DNA of 64,000 bases, taken from the NCBI RefSeq assembly GCF_008253865.1, contig NZ_CP042331.1, positions 1,364,001-1,428,000 on the forward strand, in the 5' to 3' direction. The notes beneath the pieces are model-generated. The model had not been told where the DNA came from and did not search any database. It worked only from the letters and a program-made list of their open reading frames with translations. How positions within the stretch are numbered: position 1 is the stretch's first letter; the number at the start of each line of letters is the position of its first letter. Both the position numbers and the translations under genes were made by a program. This DNA comes from Bosea sp. F3-2 (lineage in GTDB: Bacteria; Pseudomonadota; Alphaproteobacteria; Rhizobiales; Beijerinckiaceae). Of this stretch, positions 43,963-52,450 are shown piece by piece.

Positions 43963-44937
43963 TTACGGGAGGTTGGCCCAGGGCTGCGCGTCGCCGACCA
44001 TCGCGAGACGGCCGCCGTCATCGGAATCCATGTAGATTCCGAAGCGCTTGCTGGCGCTTTCGCGGGCATAGCGCCGCAGCATCGAATTGATTTCCCCGGT
44101 CGGAATCTCGTCGTAGGGGAGCCGGTCGATCGGGAAGAAGCGAAGCCCAGCGGAGAGCGCCAGCGAGGCGGATTCCTGAGCAAGGCGGGCGCGATAGATC
44201 AGGTAACCCGGGTCGCCGTCGCTGACGTCGAAGACGGAGTAGAGGAAGGTGTCGTCGGGCACGAGCGTCAGCGCGTCGCCGCCATCGAGCTTCAGCTCGT
44301 TATCGGCGATACGGCGCTTCGCGCTCGGCAGCACCCAGCCACCCTTGCCGTCCGATCGCAGCAGCAAATGCCCATCTGCCTCAATGAGGTAGCCGACGAT
44401 CATGCCATGCGACTCGAGCCAGCCCGGCGGCAGCGGATCCTTCACATTGGCGTAGCGGCCGCGGCAGAAGCCGAGCGGCGCGCTCGGGCTCGTGCCGAAA
44501 GCCTGCACCTCGCCGATCAGCACGACATGGTCGCCGGCATCGACGCGGTTGTGGATCGTGCAGTCGAACCAGGTCAGGCAATCCGTCAGGACCGGCGCGC
44601 CGGTGTGGACGCGGTCGTGATTGACCGTGTCGAACTTGTTCGCGGCCTTCGAGGCGAAGAGGTTCGAGATGTCGGTCTGCGCCTCGTGCAGCAGATTGAC
44701 CGCGAAGGACACCGAGCTGTTGAAGGCGCCGTAGCTATGGGCACTCTTGCCCACGCAAACCAGCAGCAGCGGCGGGTCGAGCGAAACCGAGGTGAAGGAG
44801 TTCGCGGTCATGCCGCGCGGGGTGCCGTCGGCATCGCGCGTCGTGATGACGGTGACACCGGTCACGAAGGTTCCGAAGGCGCGTCGCAACGCGACCGGGT
44901 CGATCGCGGTAACTGTCTTTTCCGCGGGAGCGAGCAT
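43963..44937 (-). CDS. Flavin reductase fused to a degenerate Nudix-like domain
   Basis: 324 aa, about twice a normal flavin reductase. Residues 1-165 form the HpaC-like FMN-binding split barrel (FGTFVTGVTVITTRD, GMTANSFTSVSLDPPLLLVC, SFAVNLLHEAQ). After GWLESHGMIVGYLIEADGHLL the C-terminal 150 residues look Nudix-like (GGWVLPSAKR), but the acidic Nudix box is absent, so pyrophosphohydrolase activity is unlikely. I chose the ATG at 44937 with GAGGTGAGG upstream over a TTG at 44955. It should supply reduced flavin to the luciferase-like monooxygenase; the extra domain may bind a nucleotide or the partner. Confidence 0.85.
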   Translation of the reverse strand: MLAPAEKTVTAIDPVALRRAFGTFVTGVTVITTRDADGTPRGMTANSFTSVSLDPPLLLVCVGKSAHSYGAFNSSVSFAVNLLHEAQTDISNLFASKAANKFDTVNHDRVHTGAPVLTDCLTWFDCTIHNRVDAGDHVVLIGEVQAFGTSPSAPLGFCRGRYANVKDPLPPGWLESHGMIVGYLIEADGHLLLRSDGKGGWVLPSAKRRIADNELKLDGGDALTLVPDDTFLYSVFDVSDGDPGYLIYRARLAQESASLALSAGLRFFPIDRLPYDEIPTGEINSMLRRYARESASKRFGIYMDSDDGGRLAMVGDAQPWANLP

Positions 44938-45064
44938 CCGCCTCACCTCGATCAATGCGGGATCGTGGTGAGAGGCTAGGCGCCGAGAATGCCCTTCGCT
45001 TCCTAGGAACAGCCGGACGGATGCGGGAAATGTTTCGTCGGATTGATGGAGCCGATGCTTCTTC

Positions 45065-46876
45065 TCAGGCCACCTTCACTTCGCTGCCCTCGATGACGCC
45101 ATGCAGCCGGATGGCAAGCTCGATGGCGAAACGCTTGTCGGCCGTTTCGGGGTCAATCCCGAAGAGGTCCTGGATGCGCGAGAGCCGGTAGCGCAGCGTC
45201 GTGACGTGCAGCCCCATGGCATCGGCGCAGGCCTGGGCGCGGCAACCCTCGCGGAGATAGGCGGACAGCGTCTCCAGATAGGGCGTGTCGTGCTTGCGGT
45301 CATGCGCGATCACCGCGCCGATCGCGCCATCGACGAAGCTGCGGACATCCGCCGACTCGGCGGCGCCGATCAGCATCGGCATCGGACCGAAATCGAAGGC
45401 CGATAAGGTTCCGCTGCGCCCGAAGGACCGTGCAATGCGGATCATCCGCCAGCAGCGCTCCCATTCCTTGGGATAGCTATCGAAGCCTTCGCAAATCCCA
45501 CCCAGGACGACGGTCGGTTCCCGGCTGAAGTTGTGGCGTAGCGTGTCCACGATGCGCCGCGCCAGTCGCTCGATCCGGCCGGGCTCTCCTTCCTTTTCTT
45601 CCGGCACCAGGCAAACGAGGCCGCCGCCAATGGCAATCACGCTCACCGACAGGTTCATCTGGCGTGCGATGCGCGTTACGGCATGGTGACAATCGACGCC
45701 AATGTCGGCCGGCAATGACGGCATGTCAGGAAAATCGACGACAAGCATGCGCGCCGGCCTGCCGAGCGCCAGTCCCAGCCGCCGGCCCCTCTCAACCACA
45801 TCCTGGGCATCGCGCCAGCGGTGCTCGACGATCTCGAAGAACAGCTCGGTCAGGGTGCGCGTCTCGAAGCGGAAGCGGATGACACTGCGCATCATCTGCA
45901 CGCTAAGGGCGAATTTCACGCTATCGAGCAGCAAACGCTGGAGGTCGCCGCCTGCCTCCCCGGCTTCCGGAAAGATGACCAACGCCCCCACCGGCTGCCC
46001 ATCGACGTCGAGCGCCTCGATCCTTGCCATAATCTGCAGCCGCTGCGTCCCGTCGTCGAGGCGCAGGCTCTGCGGCTCGACCCGACCGATCGCCACGGCA
46101 TCCCGTGCGGCGGCGGTGATCTGGGCGCCGATCGCGCCGTCGAGCGCCCGCTGCCAGGCCGCATCGTCGAAGCGTAGCGGTGCCGGCGAGCGGCTGGCCG
46201 CGAGTGCATTGCCGGCGAAATCCACGACAAGGATCGCATCCGGCAGCAGCCCGGCGAGCATCGTGGAGAGCGCCGCGGTCGAACCGCCCGACAGGACCTG
46301 CTGCAGCAGCATGGTCTGGGTCTGCAATGCGCTCTGCAGCTGCTCCGCAGCCTGGCGCTGCGCACGCAGACGATGTTCGCGCTCGACGGCGATGCCGCCG
46401 AGATGGACGATCATGCCCATGAAGGCGAGATCGTCGGCCGATACGTCCTGAATGTCGCGGGAGACAACGTTCAGCACCATTGCCCGCCCCTGCTCATCGG
46501 AGCAGCTCATCGGCAGCACCAATACCGTGCGGTAGTCGCGTTCGAACGCTTCCCGGCGATAACCAGGAAATTCCTCCGAGACGCGCGCGTCCCGGATGTA
46601 GACGGGTTCATTGCGCTGGAGAGCGATCAGGGCCGGGCTGGTGGCCAGCTCCCAGCGGTTTTCCAGGCGCCGGCGCAGCAGGGTCGGATCGTGCCGGACG
46701 ACGACGTGAGCCTCGCCATGGGGCGCATCGATCGCCATGATCGAGCCCAGCGTCCAGCCGCCATGTTCGCAGGCCGCGCGGATGAGATCGCGGAGCACCG
46801 TGTCGAGGTCGCCGCCGGAGTTGATCCGGCTTGCAACGTCGCGCAACGAACGCATCTGCGAAGCTTGGTCCGCCAT
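45065..46876 (-). CDS. PucR-family regulator with GAF domain
   Basis: 603 aa. An N-terminal GAF-type sensor (about 10-165; LRDLIRAACEHGGWTLGSIM, RTVLVLPMSCSD) is followed by a coiled-coil linker, a second small sensor-like region, and a C-terminal PucR helix-turn-helix (TLSAYLREGCRAQACADAMG, then TTLRYRLSRIQDLFGI). PucR/CdaR proteins activate purine, sugar-acid or allantoin pathways. It lies upstream of the flavin-reductase operon on the same strand, and divergent (146 bases) from the DUF1185 gene, so it probably controls both. A 127-base gap follows its stop. Confidence 0.9.
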   Translation of the reverse strand: MADQASQMRSLRDVASRINSGGDLDTVLRDLIRAACEHGGWTLGSIMAIDAPHGEAHVVVRHDPTLLRRRLENRWELATSPALIALQRNEPVYIRDARVSEEFPGYRREAFERDYRTVLVLPMSCSDEQGRAMVLNVVSRDIQDVSADDLAFMGMIVHLGGIAVEREHRLRAQRQAAEQLQSALQTQTMLLQQVLSGGSTAALSTMLAGLLPDAILVVDFAGNALAASRSPAPLRFDDAAWQRALDGAIGAQITAAARDAVAIGRVEPQSLRLDDGTQRLQIMARIEALDVDGQPVGALVIFPEAGEAGGDLQRLLLDSVKFALSVQMMRSVIRFRFETRTLTELFFEIVEHRWRDAQDVVERGRRLGLALGRPARMLVVDFPDMPSLPADIGVDCHHAVTRIARQMNLSVSVIAIGGGLVCLVPEEKEGEPGRIERLARRIVDTLRHNFSREPTVVLGGICEGFDSYPKEWERCWRMIRIARSFGRSGTLSAFDFGPMPMLIGAAESADVRSFVDGAIGAVIAHDRKHDTPYLETLSAYLREGCRAQACADAMGLHVTTLRYRLSRIQDLFGIDPETADKRFAIELAIRLHGVIEGSEVKVA

Positions 46877-47022
46877 GGGTTCCTCCCCGTCGACCGCGCC
46901 CGATCTTACGCCGCACCGCAGGTCAATCCATGAATTTCTTCCCGCGATCCGATGGAAGACGATGCACGAACGGCGTCGCTACGCTTGTTCGCCCAATCAC
47001 GATCGCAACAGGTGGACACGCC

Positions 47023-47613
47023 ATGGATTACGGCCTTCGCAAGATCTCGACCTTCGTCGAGGAAACCTTCATCGAGGGCGGCAAGGCCGCCGACAAGCCG
47101 GTGCGCTTCGTCGTGGTAGCCGCCGTGCTGCGCAATCCCTGGGCGGGCCAGGGCTTCGTCGAGAACCTGCGCCCGGAGATCCTGCGCATCGCGCCCGAGC
47201 TCGGGAAGGAGCTGACGAAGCGCCTCGTCGCCGTGATGCCGGCCGAGCAGGTCGAGGCCTATGGAAAGGCAGCCGCCGTCGGCAGCAATGGCGAGATCGA
47301 GCACGCCTCCGCACTGATCCACACACTGCGCTTCGGCAACATGTTCCGTGATGCGGTGAAGGGCACGGCCTATCTCAGCTTCACCAACACCCGCAACGCG
47401 CCAGGCGCCCTGCTCTCGCTGCCGATGATCCACAAAACCGAGACCGGCAAGCGTTCCCACTTCCTCACCGCCCAGTTCCTGATCCCGGATGCGCCGGCGG
47501 CCGACGAGGTGCTGGTCGCGATCGGCGCCGCCGATAACAGCCGCGCCCATCCCCGGCTCGCCGACCGCTTCCAGGACATGGAAGAGATGAAGCGGGAGCT
47601 GGCGGACGCCTGA
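47023..47613 (+). CDS. DUF1185 / 'amino acid synthesis' family protein
   Basis: 196 aa. RKISTFVEETFIEGGKAAD at the N-terminus, VVVAAVLRNPWAGQGFVENL and SALIHTLRFGNMFRD match the PF06684 family as I know it. The biochemical activity is uncharacterised; members often sit beside luciferase-like monooxygenases and flavin reductases. AGGTGGA precedes the ATG at 47023. It is alone on the plus strand, read away from the PucR regulator, and ends at a strong terminator. I infer a shared pathway with the minus-strand operon. Confidence 0.85.
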   Translation: MDYGLRKISTFVEETFIEGGKAADKPVRFVVVAAVLRNPWAGQGFVENLRPEILRIAPELGKELTKRLVAVMPAEQVEAYGKAAAVGSNGEIEHASALIHTLRFGNMFRDAVKGTAYLSFTNTRNAPGALLSLPMIHKTETGKRSHFLTAQFLIPDAPAADEVLVAIGAADNSRAHPRLADRFQDMEEMKRELADA

Positions 47614-47646
47614 ACCAATAGGCCAAGGCAATCTGTCAGCCTTACG

Positions 47647-47678
47647 GGGCCCGCCTATCCGACGGGCCCTCTTCTTTT
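47647..47678 (+). terminator. Rho-independent terminator
   Basis: GGGCCCG (47647-47653) pairs with CGGGCCC (47663-47669) around CCTATCCGA, followed by TCTTCTTTT. It ends the DUF1185 transcript and sits between convergent genes. Confidence 0.85.
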
Positions 47679-47707
47679 GCCTGCCCTGTGAGGACCGAGT
47701 CGTCATC

Positions 47708-49111
47708 TCAGGAGAGCGCGACCTTCTCGCGAGCAAGCTCGTCCATGACCTGCCGCACGGCCTTCTCGGCGATGGCGACGATCTCGTCGATCTCGTCGCG
47801 GCTTGTCACCAGCGGCGGTGCGAAGCCGAGGATCTCGCCATGCGGCATGGCGCGCGCGATCAAGCCGCGGTCGCGCGCCGCCTTGGAGATGCGGGCGCCG
47901 ACCTTGAGAGCGGGATCGAAGCGGGTCTTGGCGTCGCGATTGGCAACGAATTCGAGCGCGCCCAGCATGCCGACGCCACGCACTTCGCCGACGATCGGGA
48001 GCTGAGCGAAGGTTGTTTTCAGTCGCTCCTGGAAATAGCCGCCGACATCGCGCGCCCTGCCCGCCAGATCTTCCTTCTCGACGATGTCGAGCACGGCATT
48101 CGCCGCGGCGGCGCCGATCGGGTGGCCGGAGTAGGTGTAACCGTGCGAGAAGGCTCCGACGCGATCCGCGCCCTCCTCCATCACCTTGTAGACCTTCTCG
48201 CCGACGATCGCGGCCGAAAGCGGAAAATAGGCGGAAGTCAGGCCCTTGGCGACGGTGATCAAATCGGGCTCGATGCCGTAGAGGTGAGAGCCGAAGGGCG
48301 TGCCGACGCGTCCGAATCCGGTCACGACCTCGTCGGCGATCAACAGCACGTCGTATTTGCGTAAGATCGCCTGGATCGCCGGCCAGTAGCCCTGCGGCGG
48401 CGGGGTGATGCCGCCTGTGCCAAGCACCGGCTCGCCGATGAAGGCGCCGACCGTTTCCGGGCCCTCGCGCAGGATCAACTCCTCCAGCTCGGAGGCGAGG
48501 CGCCGCGAGAATTCGGCCTCGGTCTCGCCGGCCTGCGCACCCCAGTAATGATGCGGCGCACCGGTATGGAGGATGCCGGAGAACGGCAGGTCCATATGGT
48601 CGTGATAGAAGCTCATCCCGGTCATCGAGCCCGAGACGACGCTGCAGCCATGGTAGCCGCGCAGGCGCGAGATGATCTTCTTCTTCCGCGGCTGGCCGCG
48701 CAGGTTGTTGTAATACCAGACGAGCTTGGCCTGGGTCTCGTTCGCGTCCGAGCCGGACATGCCGTAGAAGACCTTGCTCATCTTGCCCGGCGCCATCCTC
48801 ACAAGGCGGTCGGAGAGGATGGCCAGCTCGTCGGTCGTATGGGCGGCATAGGAGTGGTAATAGGCCAGCCGATAGGCCTGCCGCGAGATCGCCTCGGCGA
48901 CCTCGGTGCGGCCATAGCCGATATTGACGCAATAGAGGCCGGCGAAGCCGTCGATATAGCTGCGGCCGGTCGCGTCCTGAATGCGGATGCCCTTGCCGGT
49001 CTCGACGATGGTGGGCTCGCCGAGCTTGCCGGTGGCGAAGTCCTTGAGCTGGGTGAAGGGATGCAGGGTGCTGGCGCGATCCAGCGCGCCGATCATCTCA
49101 AGATTGAGCAT
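47708..49111 (-). CDS. Class III omega-aminotransferase
   Basis: 467 aa. PLP motifs: GSDANETQAKLVWYYNN, RLRGYHGCS, DEVVTGFGRVGTPFGS and the PLP lysine in ITVAKGLTSAYFPLSA. N-terminal HPFTQLKDF is typical of omega-amino acid:pyruvate or polyamine:pyruvate transaminases, which move the terminal amino group of beta-alanine, GABA, taurine or putrescine. It follows the semialdehyde dehydrogenase gene by 18 bases in the same operon, so the two steps (amine to semialdehyde to acid) are consecutive. Substrate is not determined. Confidence 0.92.
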   Translation of the reverse strand: MLNLEMIGALDRASTLHPFTQLKDFATGKLGEPTIVETGKGIRIQDATGRSYIDGFAGLYCVNIGYGRTEVAEAISRQAYRLAYYHSYAAHTTDELAILSDRLVRMAPGKMSKVFYGMSGSDANETQAKLVWYYNNLRGQPRKKKIISRLRGYHGCSVVSGSMTGMSFYHDHMDLPFSGILHTGAPHHYWGAQAGETEAEFSRRLASELEELILREGPETVGAFIGEPVLGTGGITPPPQGYWPAIQAILRKYDVLLIADEVVTGFGRVGTPFGSHLYGIEPDLITVAKGLTSAYFPLSAAIVGEKVYKVMEEGADRVGAFSHGYTYSGHPIGAAAANAVLDIVEKEDLAGRARDVGGYFQERLKTTFAQLPIVGEVRGVGMLGALEFVANRDAKTRFDPALKVGARISKAARDRGLIARAMPHGEILGFAPPLVTSRDEIDEIVAIAEKAVRQVMDELAREKVALS

Positions 49112-49129
49112 AATTCATTATCTCCTTGA

Positions 49130-50608
49130 TTATACAGCAAGATTTCCGAAGCAGACATATTTCGCTTCGAGATATTCGCTGAGGCCGTGGCGCGAGCCTT
49201 CCCGGCCGAGGCCGGACTGCTTCCAGCCGCCGAAGGGAATGGGCGCGCCGGTGAATTTCGGCGTGTTGACCGCGACCATGCCGTATTCGAGCGCATCGGT
49301 GAGGCGCATCGCCCGGCGCAGATCCTCGGTGTACAGGTAGGCGGCGAGCCCCATCTCGGTCGCGTTGGCGCGGGCGACGACCTCCTCCTCCATGTCGAAG
49401 GGCAGGATCGCGGCGACAGGACCGAAGGTCTCCTCGCGGGCGATCAACATGTCGTCGGTGACATCGGCCAGCACGGCCGGCTGGACGAAATTGCCGCCGA
49501 GCGGGCTGTCCTGCCCGCCAGCGACCAGCCGGGCGCCGGCCGCCACCGCCTGGGCGATCTGCTGGCGGCACTTCACGGCGACGGAGGGGCGCGTCATCGG
49601 GCCGATATCGACGCCCTCCTCCAGCCCATGGCCGACCTTGAGGCGCGCTGTCGCTTCGGCATAAGCCGCGACGAAGCGCTCATAGACGCCGCGCTGGACA
49701 TAGATGCGGTTGGCGGCGAGGCAGTCCTGCCCCGAGGTCGCGAATTTGGCTGCGATGCCGCCGATGACGGCCTGTTCCAGCGGCGCATCGTCGAAAACGA
49801 TGAAGGGCGCATGGCCGCCGAGTTCGAGCGAAGCACGCTTCACCGTCTGGGCCGCCTGGCCGAGCAGGAGGCGGCCGATCTCGGTCGAGCCGGTGAAGGA
49901 GAAGGCGCGGATCTCCGTATGCGTCAACAGGCGATGCGCCGTCGGCGCGGCCGCGCCGGTCAGTACCTGGAAGACACCCTTCGGAAAACCGACTTCCTCC
50001 GCGAGCTTCGCCAGAGCGAGCGCCGAGAGCGGCGTTTCCGGGGCAGGCTTCACCACCATGGCGCAGCCGGCAGCGAGCGCCGCCCCGGCCTTGCGGGTGA
50101 TCATCGCGCTCGGGAAGTTCCACGGCGTCACAGCGGCTGCAACGCCGATCGGCTGCATCTGCACCGAGAGTCGGCTGCCGGGCAGATGGCTGGGAATGGT
50201 CTCGCCATAGCTGCGCTCGCCCTCGGCCGCGAACCAGTCGAGGAAGGCGGCGGCATAGGCGATCTCGCCCTTCGCTTCAGCAAGCGGCTTGCCCTGCTCG
50301 GCGGTCATGATGACGGCGAGGTCGTCGGCATTGCGCCGCATCGCCGTCGCCCAGCCGCGCAGCAGGCAGCCGCGCTCGGCCGGCAGCGTCTGGCGCCACA
50401 GCTTCTGCGCGACGACCGCGGCCGCGACGGCCTCGTCAACGGCCTCCAGCGGCAGCGAGGCCACGCTCGCGATGGTTTCCTGCGTCGCGGGATCGACCAC
50501 CGCGATCCGCTCGGCGACATCGCGCCAGCCTCCATTCACGAAAGCCCTGGTCTCCAGCAGATCGCCACGCTTCAGCTCTTTCAGCGCTTTCGCGGATAAA
50601 CCCCGCAT
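49130..50608 (-). CDS. gabD: Succinate-semialdehyde dehydrogenase-type ALDH
   Basis: 492 aa. Catalytic Cys in SGQDCLAANRIYV (the DCL/NR arrangement is typical of GabD-type enzymes), base Glu in LELGGHAPFIVFDDA, PWNFPSAMITRKAGAALAAGC and FTGSTEIGRLL. Such enzymes oxidise succinate semialdehyde or close analogues (glutarate or malonate semialdehyde) with NAD(P). It is the first gene of the unit with the transaminase, divergent from the Lrp/AsnC regulator by 126 bases. Exact substrate depends on the transaminase. Confidence 0.9.
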   Translation of the reverse strand: MRGLSAKALKELKRGDLLETRAFVNGGWRDVAERIAVVDPATQETIASVASLPLEAVDEAVAAAVVAQKLWRQTLPAERGCLLRGWATAMRRNADDLAVIMTAEQGKPLAEAKGEIAYAAAFLDWFAAEGERSYGETIPSHLPGSRLSVQMQPIGVAAAVTPWNFPSAMITRKAGAALAAGCAMVVKPAPETPLSALALAKLAEEVGFPKGVFQVLTGAAAPTAHRLLTHTEIRAFSFTGSTEIGRLLLGQAAQTVKRASLELGGHAPFIVFDDAPLEQAVIGGIAAKFATSGQDCLAANRIYVQRGVYERFVAAYAEATARLKVGHGLEEGVDIGPMTRPSVAVKCRQQIAQAVAAGARLVAGGQDSPLGGNFVQPAVLADVTDDMLIAREETFGPVAAILPFDMEEEVVARANATEMGLAAYLYTEDLRRAMRLTDALEYGMVAVNTPKFTGAPIPFGGWKQSGLGREGSRHGLSEYLEAKYVCFGNLAV

Positions 50609-50734
50609 CCCATCCTCCGCCTCGATGATTGAGTGGCGGAGAGGCTAGTGCAGAGAATGCGGCCTATGCCGATGAAGCACGCGTGTTCGCGATGATTTTC
50701 GGCTTGGATGGGGCCAGGAACGCAGGTTTTCAGC

Positions 50735-51202
50735 ATGATTGAACTCGACAGCCTGGATCGCAGACTTCTGGACGCGGTGCAGCAGAACAACCGCTTGACC
50801 ACGGCCGAGCTCGGCGAGCGCGTCGGCCTTTCTGCCACAGCCTGCCAGCGCCGCCTCAAGCGCCTGCGTGACGCCGGCGTGATCGAGGCCGATGTCGCCA
50901 TCGTCTCGCCGCGCGCCGTCGGTCGTCCGCTCTCGATGCTGGTGCTGGTGACGCTGGAGCGCGAACGGGCCGACATCGTCGATCGCTTCAAGGCCTCCAT
51001 CCGGGCGACGAGGGAGGTCATGATCGGCTTCTACGTCACCGGCGATGCCGATTTCGTGCTCCACGTCACCGCTCGGGACATGGAGGATTATGAGCGCTTT
51101 ACCCGCCGGTTCTTCTACGAAAATCCCGACATCAAGGGCTTCAAGACCCTGGTGGTGATGGACCGCGTGAAGGCGAGCTTCGCCCTCCCGATCGATCCGT
51201 GA
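50735..51202 (+). CDS. Lrp/AsnC-family regulator
   Basis: 155 aa. N-terminal helix-turn-helix (LDRRLLDAVQQNNRLTTAEL, then LSATACQRRLKRLRDAGVIE) and C-terminal RAM ligand domain (GFYVTGDADFVLHVTARDME). Of the two possible starts I use the ATG at 50735, giving the standard family N-terminus. It reads divergently from the gabD-type/transaminase operon and most likely controls it in response to the amino acid substrate. A ProX-like gene follows 138 bases downstream. Confidence 0.92.
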   Translation: MIELDSLDRRLLDAVQQNNRLTTAELGERVGLSATACQRRLKRLRDAGVIEADVAIVSPRAVGRPLSMLVLVTLERERADIVDRFKASIRATREVMIGFYVTGDADFVLHVTARDMEDYERFTRRFFYENPDIKGFKTLVVMDRVKASFALPIDP

Positions 51203-51340
51203 CGCGACGGGGCCTCCATCGCCGGCCGAGCATGCGCCGTTTCGATGGAAAGCACATCCCCGCTCTCCAACCCACGGCAGGAAGTGGCGATGGCGTCGGC
51301 CCGCTAGCCTTCCTTGGGGAATCGAAATTCGAGGAGATTG

Positions 51341-52372
51341 ATGATGGCTGCCTTCTGGACGCGTAGAGCCGGGCTGATCCTGGCACTGGCTGGGCTGTGG
51401 GCGGGCTGCGCGTCCGCCGAGGCCCTTCCCGGAGCGGGCAAGACCGTGCGTATCGCCATCGGCGACACGTTGGGCGCCGGACGGATGCAGGACCACATCA
51501 TCGAGACCGCATTCCAGAAGCTGGGCTACAAGCCGGTCGAGACACAGATCAACCCGACCCTGTTCTTCCAGGCCTCGGCACTCGGCGATCTCGATATGAT
51601 CTCGGGCGTCAACTTTCCGCAGCGCGAGCCGCAATTCAAGGCCGTCGAAAAGCAGCTGGCCACGATCGGCGACGGGACAATCGTCGAAGGCGGCGTCAAC
51701 GGCTACCTGATCGACAAGAAGACGGCGGATGCCCTCGGCATCACCCAGCTCGACCAGCTCAAGGACGCCCAGATCGCCGCCAAGCTCTCGGCCGAGGGCA
51801 AGGTCAACCTGATCAACTGCGATCCCGGCTGGTCCTGCGGCGACGTCGTCGAATACCAGCTCGACAAGTTCGGCCTGAAGAGCACCATCAAGTCGGTGCG
51901 CGGCAAATACGAGGCCCTGATGGCCGAGGCGATCGCGCGGGTCATGCGTGGCGAGCCGACGCTCTACTATGCCTGGAGCCCGTCCTGGGTGATGGACAAG
52001 CTCGTGCCGGGCAAGGATGTCGTCTGGCTGCCAACGCCTTTCGACGCCGTGCCGCCGAACATCAAGGTTTCGGCGAGCGCCCTGGTGCCGGGCGTCAAGG
52101 GCTGTGCCGGCGGGCAGGATCCGTGTCGGATGGCGCTCGGCCAATGGAACTACATGCCGATCGCGAACCGCGACTTCCTGGCCAAGAACCCGGCGATCCA
52201 GCGCTTCCTCGCGCTTTCGCGCTACCCGCGCGACACCTGGGCGAAATGGGAAGGCGCCATTGCCCTCGACAGCTCTCCGCGCGCCATCAAGGCCGCGGCC
52301 GAAGCCTGGATCAAGGAGAACCAGTCGACCTTCGACGGCTGGATCAACGAGTCGCTGGCAGCCGCACGCTGA
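51341..52372 (+). CDS. Second ProX-type binding protein (orphan)
   Basis: 343 aa with a signal peptide (FWTRRAGLILALAGLWAG, possibly with a Cys near the cut site in GCASA). It is a clear paralogue of the protein at 36656-37690: NPTLFFQASALGDLD, VNFPQREPQFKAVEK, NCDPGWSCGDVVEYQLDKFG, YAWSPSWV and CAGGQDPC. No ATPase or permease is adjacent, so it probably feeds the ProVW importer 13 kb away or another one. The ATG at 51341 follows GAGGAG; a TTG at 51314 is the alternative. It is followed by an amidohydrolase gene 78 bases on. Confidence 0.9.
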   Translation: MMAAFWTRRAGLILALAGLWAGCASAEALPGAGKTVRIAIGDTLGAGRMQDHIIETAFQKLGYKPVETQINPTLFFQASALGDLDMISGVNFPQREPQFKAVEKQLATIGDGTIVEGGVNGYLIDKKTADALGITQLDQLKDAQIAAKLSAEGKVNLINCDPGWSCGDVVEYQLDKFGLKSTIKSVRGKYEALMAEAIARVMRGEPTLYYAWSPSWVMDKLVPGKDVVWLPTPFDAVPPNIKVSASALVPGVKGCAGGQDPCRMALGQWNYMPIANRDFLAKNPAIQRFLALSRYPRDTWAKWEGAIALDSSPRAIKAAAEAWIKENQSTFDGWINESLAAAR

Positions 52373-52450
52373 CCAGCCGCGCGATCACGACAGCCGGCTG
52401 ACCGGCCCCTTCGCGCCTTCCGCACAGCTTCACTCCGATCGGATTCCATC

